This document shows, piece by piece, positions 8,275 to 15,357 of a stretch of DNA of 33,800 bases (the stretch's first letter is position 1; each line of letters opens with the position of its first letter). The notes under the pieces were generated by a model, which saw only the letters and a list, made by a program, of their open reading frames with translations, was not told the origin of the DNA and made no database searches. The stretch spans positions 1 through 33,800 of the forward strand of contig JAJZQG010000077.1 of assembly GCA_021847645.1 (NCBI GenBank), written 5' to 3'. Made by a program: the position numbers and the translations under genes. This stretch comes from Myxococcales bacterium. Its GTDB lineage: Bacteria > Myxococcota_A > Polyangia > Polyangiales > Polyangiaceae.

Positions 8275-8586
8275 TTGAAGCACGAAGTCCCGCACGACCT
8301 CGACACGGCGCTCGCCAGGCGATGCGTCGACAAGGCTTTCGAATCGTACAGCACGCGCTTCGCGGACTACTCGCCCACGATGACGTGGGCGTCGGACCGT
8401 GTCGCCAACGTCGGCTTCTCGGCCAAGGGCATCAAGCTCAAGGGCAGCATCGAGATCATGCCCCGATCGATCGGCTTGGATCTGGACGTGCCGTTCCTGC
8501 TTCGCGTGTTCAAGAACCGCGCCCTGGAGGTCATCGAGCGCGAGATCCGGATGTGGGTCGGCAAGGCCAAGGCCGGGGAGCTCTGA
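8275..8586 (+). CDS. Polyhydroxyalkanoate granule-system family protein
   Basis: 103 aa, matching the small PHA_gran_rgn / polyhydroxyalkanoic acid system protein family (TIGR02610-like): HEVPHDLDTALARRCVDKAF at the N-terminus, an amphipathic middle strand-rich part (FSAKGIKLKGSIEIMP) and the diagnostic end VPFLLRVFKNRALEVIEREIRMWV. Such proteins are often encoded near PHA genes and are thought to act on granules, but the biochemical role is not established. The TTG at 8275 is chosen because GGAGGA (8265-8270) lies 4 nt upstream and the family homology begins there; longer in-frame starts run back into the previous gene. PhaR and a phasin lie 13 kb further on, on the same strand. It is convergent with the winged-helix gene, leaving only 10 bp between their stops. 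Confidence 0.8.
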   Translation: MKHEVPHDLDTALARRCVDKAFESYSTRFADYSPTMTWASDRVANVGFSAKGIKLKGSIEIMPRSIGLDLDVPFLLRVFKNRALEVIEREIRMWVGKAKAGEL

Positions 8587-8596
8587 GCGGGCTCGA

Positions 8597-9148
8597 TCAG
8601 GCCAGGTGATAGCGCGCCGAGGCCCGCTCGCCGCTCTTGACGATGCGTCCCTCGGCCAGCAACGCCTTGAGCACGGAAAGCAGGAAGCTGCCGTCCTTGC
8701 CGGTGAGCTTCTTGAGATCAGCGATGGACAGGCCCTCGGCATCCAGATGGCTGAACACCATCTCCTTGTCGTCCGAGGCGATCACCTCAGCCGCGTCGTG
8801 CTTGGAGCCCTTGGGTGCAGCGGCCTTGCGCACGCGGTACTCGATGCGCATCGCCGACAGGATCGCGTCGGGGCTCAAGCGCGCGGAGATCAGGGCCTTG
8901 AGCTGGTCGCGGGCCGCAGTCTCGCGGTGATCGATGGCGTCGAGCCCCGCGCGCTTCTCGGCGATCCGGGCCTCGAGGGCGGTGATCTCGTCGCGTACCT
9001 TCTGCTTCTCGAGCTCCATGGCTTCGGGCACGAAGCCCGCCTCGTTGCGGAATCGGTCCCACAACTCGACGAACAGGGGATCCTCGGCCGGAGGCGGCGG
9101 CGCTGCCGGCTTGGGTGCTTTGGTCTTGGGGGAAGTCTTCGTAGCCAT
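8597..9148 (-). CDS. Coiled-coil plus winged-helix protein
   Basis: 183 aa. A Lys/Pro/Ala-rich N-terminus (1-22) precedes a conserved-looking helix (FVELWDRFRNEAGFVPEAMELEKQK), a coiled coil at about 44-85 with heptad-like Leu/Ile/Ala spacing, and a C-terminal helix-turn-helix with wing (about 127-183: IADLKKLTG, SFLLSVLKALLAEGRIVKSGE, RYHLA). The wing and recognition-helix pattern resembles small transcription or replication winged-helix domains, so nucleic-acid binding is inferred; no target is apparent. The ATG at 9148 is favoured over an upstream extension to 9190. It lies 63 bp downstream of, and in the same direction as, the NYN-LOTUS gene, suggesting a two-gene operon in nucleic-acid metabolism. 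Confidence 0.7.
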   Translation of the reverse strand: MATKTSPKTKAPKPAAPPPPAEDPLFVELWDRFRNEAGFVPEAMELEKQKVRDEITALEARIAEKRAGLDAIDHRETAARDQLKALISARLSPDAILSAMRIEYRVRKAAAPKGSKHDAAEVIASDDKEMVFSHLDAEGLSIADLKKLTGKDGSFLLSVLKALLAEGRIVKSGERASARYHLA

Positions 9149-9211
9149 GCGCAATTGCGCGCTTGTACGTCGCGCGGCGGGCTGCGTCAACGGCAGTCGA
9201 GCGGGCAGACG

Positions 9212-10273
9212 CTAGGCGTTCGGCCCGAACGACAGGATCAGGTAGCCGCCCGAGCGCTCGTCCTTCTGGAGCTCGAGCAGACCACGCTTCTGCGCGTCTT
9301 CCAGCAGCTCGTTGAACGTGCGGTAGCCGTGGAACGTCTCCGAGAAGTTGGGCTTCTTGCGCTTGAGCACCTGCTTGACCATCGAGCCCCACAGGTTGTC
9401 GTCGCGATCGCGAAAGAGCGACTCGACGACGTCCAGGACCATCTCGATGGCCTCGTCGCGGCGCTGCTGCAGGTCGGCCTTGGGCTCGGCGTCGGGCGAC
9501 GGGGCCGCGGCGGCCGCGGGTGCGGGTGCGGGTGCGGGTGCGGGTGCGGGTGCGGGTGCGGGTGCGGGTGCGGGTGCCGCGGGTGCGGGTGCGGGTGCCG
9601 CGGGTGCGGGTGCGGGTGCCGCGATCTCGGGCCGGCCAGCGGTCGCTTCGGCCTTGGGCACGGGGAGGCTCGGACGCTTTTCCACCGGCTTGTCCGCCTG
9701 CTTTTCGGGCGCTTTCGCCGCGGTCTTCCCGGGCGCTTCCTTGGAGCTGCGTCGGCCGCCGGAGCCTTTGCCTGGGCGCTGGCCCGCGCGCTTCTCGCGC
9801 ACCAGATCGTCGTAGTAGATGAACTCGTCGCAGTTGTCGATCAGCAGGTCGCTCGTGGAGCTCTTGACCCCGAGGCCGATGACCTTCTTGTTGTTCTCGC
9901 GCAGCTTGCTGACCAGCGGCGAGAAGTCGCTGTCGCCGGAGACCACGACGAACATGTCGATGTGCTCCTTGGTGTAGCAGAGGTCCAAGGCATCGACGAC
10001 GAGGCGGATGTCGGCGGAGTTCTTGCCGGAGTACGAGACGTGGGGGACTTCGACCAGCTCGAAGGCCGCTTCGTGCAGCGGTCGCTTGAAGGACTTGTAG
10101 CGGTCCCAGTCGGCGTAGGCCTTCTTGACGACGATATTGCCCTTGTCCAGCAGCCGCGCGAGCACCAGGCTGATGTCGAAGGTTTCGTAGTTGGCGTCTC
10201 GCACGCCCAGGGCGACGTTCTCGAAGTCGCAGAAGATGGCGATGCTGGGGGCAGCATCGATTCGGTCACGCAT
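9212..10273 (-). CDS. NYN-domain RNase-like protein with LOTUS/OST-HTH domain
   Basis: 353 aa. Residues about 10-155 form a NYN (PIN-like, LabA/limkain-b1 type) domain with the expected acidic residues: IFCDFENV (Asp16), SADIRLVVDAL, and SGDSDFSPLV with two Asp, followed by VIGLGVKSSTSDLLIDNCDEFIYYDDL. These acids normally bind a metal for RNA cleavage. A Lys/Pro linker and then about 45 residues of Ala-Pro repeats (roughly 218-255) lead to a C-terminal LOTUS/OST-HTH domain (about 270-350: MVKQVLKRKKPNFSE, GYRTFNELLEDAQKRGLLEL). LOTUS domains bind RNA, including G-rich RNA, so a cytosolic RNA-processing role is likely. The combination is known in bacteria but its targets are not. It is followed by the winged-helix gene. 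Confidence 0.92.
   Translation of the reverse strand: MRDRIDAAPSIAIFCDFENVALGVRDANYETFDISLVLARLLDKGNIVVKKAYADWDRYKSFKRPLHEAAFELVEVPHVSYSGKNSADIRLVVDALDLCYTKEHIDMFVVVSGDSDFSPLVSKLRENNKKVIGLGVKSSTSDLLIDNCDEFIYYDDLVREKRAGQRPGKGSGGRRSSKEAPGKTAAKAPEKQADKPVEKRPSLPVPKAEATAGRPEIAAPAPAPAAPAPAPAAPAPAPAPAPAPAPAPAPAPAAAAAPSPDAEPKADLQQRRDEAIEMVLDVVESLFRDRDDNLWGSMVKQVLKRKKPNFSETFHGYRTFNELLEDAQKRGLLELQKDERSGGYLILSFGPNA
9516..9620. repeat. GCGGGT hexanucleotide repeat inside the NYN-LOTUS gene
   Basis: Ten uninterrupted copies of gcgggt (9516-9575) are followed by further copies broken by gccgcg units up to 9620. On the coding strand this is accccg/acccgc-type repeat encoding alternating Ala-Pro. Because the unit is six bases, gains or losses keep the frame and change only the length of the linker between the NYN and LOTUS domains. 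Confidence 0.95.
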
Positions 10274-10509
10274 GATGGACTTTCTGGATGAGAGTGACGA
10301 AGGAAAGCGTCGGGCGCCGTGGGCAAGCCCGTCACGATCGAGTCCTTAGCACGGCGGCCGGGACTCGTGGGAGCCGCGTCCGCATCCGGCGTCGTGCGCG
10401 CAGCCTCCGCGCGTCGGGCGATCCGTTCGCGCTGTCGGCTCGATCGCGGGCAGGACCCGACCGGAACATGCGCGAGACGAGATGACTCTTTTCCTGTATC
10501 CTGCCCGCC

Positions 10510-12459
10510 ATGTTGAGAGTCAAGCCATCTACCATCGTAACTCTGGCGATTAGTTCGATGATCTTCTCCGCCGTCGCCTGCTCCATGGTGGCAGAGGTCG
10601 ACCGGTCGAAGATCCCCGTAGAGGGCGCGGCCGGCGTGACCGCCGACGGCGGCGATGCGGGAGGCGCTGCCGGGCAAGCCGGCCAAGGTGGCGCCGCGGG
10701 CGAGGCCGGAAGCGCAGGCGCTGCCGGCCAAGCGGGCCAGGGCGGAAGCGGCGGGTGCAGCACGGCCACCGATTGCGGCACCGATACCGCCTGCCAGACC
10801 TTCGCCTGCAATAACAACACCTGCGAGACGAACAACGTGGCGGACGGCACGGCGCTCCCCTCCGCCGATCAGATCGTCGGCGACTGCAAGAAGATCGTAT
10901 GCGACGGCAACGGCGCCCCGCGAACCGAGAACGACAACACCGACGTGCACAACGACGGCAACAGCTGCACGCTCGACGGCTGCGACAACGGCTCACCGAC
11001 CAACACGCCGGTCGCGGAAGGCACAGCGTGCACCGACAACGGTGGCAAGTTCTGCAAAGCCGGCGGAACGTGCGTCGAGTGCGTTGCCGACGCCGATTGC
11101 ACCTCGCATGTCTGCCAGTCCAACGCGTGCGTCGCGGCTTCGTGTGCCGACGGCCAGAAGAACGGTGACGAGACGGACGTGGACTGCGGCGGGTCCTGCG
11201 GCAAGTGCGCCGACAACAAGGCCTGCCTGGTGGCGGGCGACTGCCAAAGCGGCGTGTGTACGGGCGACGTCTGCCAGGTTCCGGCGTGCAACGACACCGT
11301 GAAGAACGGTGCCGAGACCGACGTGGACTGCGGCGGTGCGGACACCTGCCCCAGGTGCGGTCCGGACAAAGGCTGCACGGTCAACGCCGACTGCAAGGGC
11401 GGAAGCTGCTCCGGCACCGTGTGCAACCCGACGTGCACCGACGGCGTCAAGAACCAGGACGAGACGGACGTGGACTGCGGCGGCGCCACCTGCGACGGCT
11501 GCGCGATCGGGCAGACGTGCAGCGCCAACGCGGACTGCAAGAGCAGCAAGTGCACCAACGGGACTTGCGCGGCGTCGTGTACGGACGGGCTCAAGGACCA
11601 GGACGAGACGGACGTGGACTGCGGCGGCGCCATCTGCGCCAAGTGCGCGACGGGCAAGCAGTGCGCTGGGGCCGCGGACTGCCTGAGCAACAAGTGCACC
11701 GGCGGCCTGTGCGTGGTGTCCTGCACCGACGGCATCAAGAACAACGGCGAGACGGACGTGGACTGCGGCGGACCCAACTGCAGCGCGTGCCCGGACGGCA
11801 AGACCTGCGCGGCCAATTCGGACTGCGTCAACGGCTACTGCAACGCGAGCTTGCAGTGCGCCACGCCCACTTGCACCGACGGCGTCAAGAACCAGGACGA
11901 GACGGACATCGACTGCGGTGGCGCAACGTGCCCCAAGTGCGTGCTCGGGAAGGCGTGCGTAGCGAACACGGACTGCACCAGCAGCACATGCACGGGCAAC
12001 CTCTGTGCGCCCTCGTGCACCGACGGCGTCAAGAACCAGGACGAGACGGACATCGACTGCGGCGGTGCAAAGTGCCCCGCCTGTGCGACGGGAAAGGCGT
12101 GCCTGATCGGTGCGGACTGCGTGAGCACCTATTGCAGCACGGGCCTGGTGTGCGTGGCGACGAGCTGCACCGACGGCGCACAGGACGCCGCGGAGACCGA
12201 CGTGGACTGTGGCGGTGGGACCTGCCCGACGTGCGCACTCGCAAAGAAGTGCCTCGTGAATACCGACTGCACCTCCAACGCTTGCGACGCCGTCAGCTTC
12301 ACGTGCGTGGCGAACCAGTGCGCCGACCACCATCAGGACGGGAGCGAGACCGACGTGGACTGCGGCGGCGGAACTTGCGGAACGTGCGCATCGGGGCTGA
12401 AGTGCGCAGTCGACACGGACTGCACGAGCGGCACTTGCGCCTCGGGTACCTGCTCGTAG
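10510..12459 (+). CDS. Cys-rich repeat lipoprotein (nine repeats)
   Basis: 649 aa, predicted surface lipoprotein. The signal peptide ends at SAVAC (Cys24), followed by a Gly/Ala/Gln linker (GGAAGQAGQGG type, about 46-82) and a Cys-rich segment. From residue about 211 to the end there are nine tandem repeats of about 47-51 residues, each with a core like C-x-DG-x-KN-x-x-ETDVDCGG, then C-x-x-C and D-C-x-x-x-x-C. Cysteine spacing suggests several disulfides per repeat, giving a rod or string of small knots. Similar repeat proteins are common in myxobacterial genomes and of unknown function. A low-similarity TATCCT lies just upstream of the start, and the preceding gene is divergent. The stop is followed by a 358-bp gap before the histidine kinase. 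Confidence 0.85.
   Translation: MLRVKPSTIVTLAISSMIFSAVACSMVAEVDRSKIPVEGAAGVTADGGDAGGAAGQAGQGGAAGEAGSAGAAGQAGQGGSGGCSTATDCGTDTACQTFACNNNTCETNNVADGTALPSADQIVGDCKKIVCDGNGAPRTENDNTDVHNDGNSCTLDGCDNGSPTNTPVAEGTACTDNGGKFCKAGGTCVECVADADCTSHVCQSNACVAASCADGQKNGDETDVDCGGSCGKCADNKACLVAGDCQSGVCTGDVCQVPACNDTVKNGAETDVDCGGADTCPRCGPDKGCTVNADCKGGSCSGTVCNPTCTDGVKNQDETDVDCGGATCDGCAIGQTCSANADCKSSKCTNGTCAASCTDGLKDQDETDVDCGGAICAKCATGKQCAGAADCLSNKCTGGLCVVSCTDGIKNNGETDVDCGGPNCSACPDGKTCAANSDCVNGYCNASLQCATPTCTDGVKNQDETDIDCGGATCPKCVLGKACVANTDCTSSTCTGNLCAPSCTDGVKNQDETDIDCGGAKCPACATGKACLIGADCVSTYCSTGLVCVATSCTDGAQDAAETDVDCGGGTCPTCALAKKCLVNTDCTSNACDAVSFTCVANQCADHHQDGSETDVDCGGGTCGTCASGLKCAVDTDCTSGTCASGTCS
11140..12456 (+). 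repeat. Nine ~144-bp tandem repeats encoding Cys-rich modules
   Basis: The DNA of the Cys-rich lipoprotein is periodic: the string gagacggacgtggactgc, or close variants (gagacggacatcgactgc, gagaccgacgtggactgc), recurs about every 144 bp in nine units. Units 3 and 4, and 6 and 7, are the most alike at DNA level (gtcaagaaccaggacgagacgg shared), pointing to recent duplication within the array. Confidence 0.9.
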
Positions 12460-12817
12460 AGCAAGCCTTCCCTATTGACGGACCGGGCTCCCGGCCGCCC
12501 GTCTCTTCCCACCCCGCACAGCAATGGACCAGCTGCCCGCGGTGCGCTCTGTCGGCGCATGATCGCGTCCGCGTTTCCCCAACGTGGCGCGAGGCGAAGC
12601 GGGTGCGCGTGTCACCGTCTGCGTTCTCCAGGGTATCGGTCGACTCTGGGACAGCCCAGCGCTTGTGCTCTCGACGTGAACGGCGCACGCGCGATCCGGC
12701 GCCAGTCTCAGCCTCGTCATGCTACCGTACAATGACGTAACTGGTCGGGGTTATGGGAAGCGCGTCTGCTTCGCAGCGCGCGACGATGCGTCTGTCGTTG
12801 GCGGGGGAAGTCAGCTC
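12460..12817. other. 358-bp intergenic region with no supported gene
   Basis: No frame here has a credible start plus protein-like composition; the open frames are Arg/Ser/Pro-rich and overlap one another. A possible weak hairpin just after the upstream stop (CGGGC at 12484-12488 with GCCCG at 12497-12501) has no clean T tract. A TACAAT at 12728-12733 could be a -10 element for the histidine kinase, but no good -35 sits at the right distance. Confidence 0.5.
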
Positions 12818-14488
12818 ATGGGGAACCAGCGGGAGCGGTCGGACAAGCAGGTGGGGCGCGAACGAGTCGCTGCGCTCGAGAGCGCCCTCAGCGATGCACG
12901 CGGGCAACTCGAGGTGCTGCGCGAAGAGCTCGCGAGCGCGCGGGGCGCCGCGGCACAGCTTCGATCCATCGTCGATGCCATCCAGCATCCGATCTTCGCC
13001 AAGGGCACGGACTTGCGCTACTCGGTGTGCAATCCAGCGTTTGAACGGCACTTGGGAAAGAACGTCGCGGAGATTCTCGGCAAGACCGTCCACGAGCTGT
13101 TCGCGCCCCAAGAGGCCCAAGTCTACCATGCGGCGGACCTGGCTCTGCTCGAGAGCGGCGGAACGCAGAGCTACGAGGCCAAGGTCCAGTCCGCGGACGG
13201 CTCGGAGCACGACGTGGTCTTCCACAAGGCGGTGCTGCCGGACGGCCGGGGCGGGGTCGCCGGCATGTGTGGATTCATCCACGACATCAGCGAGCTCCGG
13301 CAGGCCGAGGAGGACAGGTCGAAGCTCGAGTCGCAGCTTCAGCATGCGCAGAAGATGCAGTCGATCGGCCAGCTCGCCGGGGGCGTGGCGCACGACCTGA
13401 ACAACCTGCTGACGCCGATTCTGGGCTTCACGGCCATGTTGATAGCCGAAACCGCTCCCCGTGACCCACGCGCCGCGCACTTGGCCAGTGTCATGCACGC
13501 CGCCGAGCGGGCACGCGATCTGGTCCAGCAACTGCTGGCATTCGGGCGGCGCCAGGTCCTCGAGCTCAAGCCCGTGGACATGGCCGCGGTCGTCTCGCGC
13601 TTTGCGGACATGCTTCGACGCACCATCTCGGAGGACATCCGTCTCGACGTGACGATCCCCGAGGTGCCGGTGCCCGTGCGCGCCGATGTCGGGCAGATCG
13701 AGCAGGTGCTGATGAACCTTGCGGTCAACGCACGGGACGCGATGCCGCATGGAGGCGTGCTGAGCATGGTCGTGTCCGAGACGGTGCTCGACGAGCAATA
13801 CGCACTGGATCACCCCGGGGTGACGCCGGGGCCGCACGCCCTGGTGACCGTGTCCGACACCGGGTGCGGCATGGACCCGGCCACGGTCGAGCGGATCTTC
13901 GAGCCGTTCTTCACGACCAAGGAGGTCGGCAAGGGCGCAGGGCTCGGCTTGTCCACGTCATACGGCATCGTCAAGCAGCACGGCGGCCACATCATCGTGT
14001 ATTCCGAGCCGGGGTTCGGCAGCACCTTCAAGATCTGCCTGCCGCGCGCCGACGCGTTCGAGGCCCGGCAGCAAGAAGCGGCGAGGGCTGCCCGGCAAAT
14101 GCCGTCGGGGACCGAGACGATCCTGGTTGTCGAGGACGACGCGGGCGTGCGCGCTGTCGCCCGCGGCGTGCTAATTGGATTGGGCTACCACGTGCTGATC
14201 GCCGAGACCGTGGACCAGGCCTTCGCGATCGTAGAACAGCGGCATGAGCCCGTGCAGCTGCTGCTGAGCGATGTCGTCATGCCGGTGGCGAACGGCAAGA
14301 CGGTGTTCGAGCGGCTACGCAAGACCCTGCCGGAGCTGAAAGTGGTGTACATGTCGGGCTACGACCGGAACGTGGTCGCGCATCACGGCGTGCTCCAGGA
14401 GGGGGTGCACTTCGTGCAGAAGCCCTTCACCGGCCCGGTCCTCGCGTCCAAGGTCCGGGCGGCGCTCGATCGCACCGGCGATCGCTAA
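12818..14488 (+). CDS. Soluble PAS hybrid histidine kinase with receiver domain
   Basis: 556 aa, no membrane segment, so a cytosolic sensor. Order: coiled coil (about 12-45), PAS domain (about 46-165, from LRSIVDAIQHPIFAKG to GFIHDISELRQAEEDR), HisKA with the phosphate-accepting His in GGVAHDLNN (His192), HATPase with N box (NLAVNARDAM, about 300), G1 (DTGCGMD), F box (FEPFFTTK) and G2 (GAGLGLST), then a C-terminal receiver (about 433-555) with acidic pocket VVEDD, phospho-acceptor Asp485 in LLLSDVVMP, MSGY and the conserved Lys535 in VQKPF. Everything needed for autophosphorylation and internal transfer is present. No response regulator gene is adjacent, so its output partner is unknown. The ATG at 12818 has a GGGGGA-type ribosome site 7-10 nt upstream; an upstream start at 12719 is less likely. 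Its stop is 24 bp from a convergent gene. Confidence 0.95.
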   Translation: MGNQRERSDKQVGRERVAALESALSDARGQLEVLREELASARGAAAQLRSIVDAIQHPIFAKGTDLRYSVCNPAFERHLGKNVAEILGKTVHELFAPQEAQVYHAADLALLESGGTQSYEAKVQSADGSEHDVVFHKAVLPDGRGGVAGMCGFIHDISELRQAEEDRSKLESQLQHAQKMQSIGQLAGGVAHDLNNLLTPILGFTAMLIAETAPRDPRAAHLASVMHAAERARDLVQQLLAFGRRQVLELKPVDMAAVVSRFADMLRRTISEDIRLDVTIPEVPVPVRADVGQIEQVLMNLAVNARDAMPHGGVLSMVVSETVLDEQYALDHPGVTPGPHALVTVSDTGCGMDPATVERIFEPFFTTKEVGKGAGLGLSTSYGIVKQHGGHIIVYSEPGFGSTFKICLPRADAFEARQQEAARAARQMPSGTETILVVEDDAGVRAVARGVLIGLGYHVLIAETVDQAFAIVEQRHEPVQLLLSDVVMPVANGKTVFERLRKTLPELKVVYMSGYDRNVVAHHGVLQEGVHFVQKPFTGPVLASKVRAALDRTGDR

Positions 14489-14512
14489 CATGCGCGAGAT
14501 GCGACGGTGATC

Positions 14513-15355
14513 TCACAGGATCCCGAAGCGTCGAACTTCCGAGGCGACGGTGAAGTTCATCTCGGCCTCGCCCGGTTGGCTCGTGGCGCGGCCCACCTCC
14601 CCGAAGCATTCGAAGAAGAACGAGGTCTGCCACTGGCTGACCGACTGCCCCACGGCCGGCTGCAGCGTCACCTTCGTCCTCACGCGCAGCACTTGCGAGA
14701 ACGTCACATCGGGCAACGTCAGCGCTCCCGTGCCGTCGACCGTTATCTCGTAGATATCGCTTCCTGCGTAGGGCAATCCGCGTAGCACGCCGTTCTGCAC
14801 CTTGCCGGTCGACACGTAGTTGTTCCCCTGCACGATCGGGAACCGGTACAGCTCGATGGGCTGGTCGTAGACCATCAAGGTCTGTCCTTCGGCCGGGTTC
14901 TGCTCGACCGACGCAATGCCATGCAGGTAGAGCGCCTGGTCCGTGTGCGAGTACACCGCGTCGATCGTGTGGCCGGCGTCGTAGGGCGCGGCGAACTGGG
15001 CTCCCGAAAACAAGTTCGCATACCACTTGCCGTCCAGGGTGCTGGCCTCGAGCCTTGCGAGCTGGTCGTCGGCCCATCGCGCCGACCAGTCCCAATGCAG
15101 CCTCCCGTCGCTGCCCACCTCGCCCGCCACGTCCACCGCGCGCGTGGTGCCCGCCGGCGAGACCAGATACGACACGGGAACGCCTACGGCTGCCTGCAGC
15201 TCGTTGGCGTCGATTTGCCCATCGAGGTTGGGCACACACGTCAGCGGCTCGGCGTCCGGCGCCTGGTAGGCGGCGTACGAGGGAAAGGTTTCATTCTGCT
15301 GGTTGCAGGCGGGCAGCAGGGCGAGGGCACAGAGCAGCAGGATGGGCTTGCGCAT
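14513..15355 (-). CDS. Envelope lipoprotein B with EF-hand-like loop
   Basis: 280 aa. Signal peptide with lipobox LLPAC (Cys17). A Cys-led motif follows at residues 40-52 (CVPNLDGQIDANE) that fits positions 3, 5, 6, 8 and 12 of a calcium-binding EF-hand/dockerin loop but not position 1. The remainder is beta-rich. It is a paralogue of the first gene of the operon: both share the C-P-N-x-D-G-x-I-x-x-x-E motif, an LDG-x-W-[FY] segment, HGIAS/LGIAS, and a C-terminal ECFG-x-V followed by TSQ. The two conserved cysteines may form a disulfide. The start is only 2 nt after the TGA of the beta-barrel-type gene, so it is the last member of a four-gene operon. No known family was recognised with certainty. 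Confidence 0.8.
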   Translation of the reverse strand: MRKPILLLCALALLPACNQQNETFPSYAAYQAPDAEPLTCVPNLDGQIDANELQAAVGVPVSYLVSPAGTTRAVDVAGEVGSDGRLHWDWSARWADDQLARLEASTLDGKWYANLFSGAQFAAPYDAGHTIDAVYSHTDQALYLHGIASVEQNPAEGQTLMVYDQPIELYRFPIVQGNNYVSTGKVQNGVLRGLPYAGSDIYEITVDGTGALTLPDVTFSQVLRVRTKVTLQPAVGQSVSQWQTSFFFECFGEVGRATSQPGEAEMNFTVASEVRRFGIL

Positions 15356-15357
15356 GG

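Noticed and set aside
9516-9620. GCGGGT repeats as a CRISPR or satellite
   Set aside because: Units are six bases with no spacers and lie inside a coding linker.
8597-10273. Winged-helix plus NYN pair as a toxin-antitoxin module
   Set aside because: The NYN protein is large with a LOTUS domain and the spacing is 63 bp; no typical antitoxin features are present.
10497-10502. TATCCT as a promoter of the Cys-rich lipoprotein
   Set aside because: It lies 8 bp from the start codon, which would require a leaderless mRNA, and no -35 was seen.
11140-12456. Periodic ~144-bp units as a non-coding tandem repeat
   Set aside because: The period is a whole number of codons and the products keep Cys spacing, so it is a protein repeat.
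12728-12733. TACAAT as the promoter of the histidine kinase
   Set aside because: No -35 of fair quality is found 16-18 bp upstream, so it is mentioned only within the intergenic entry.
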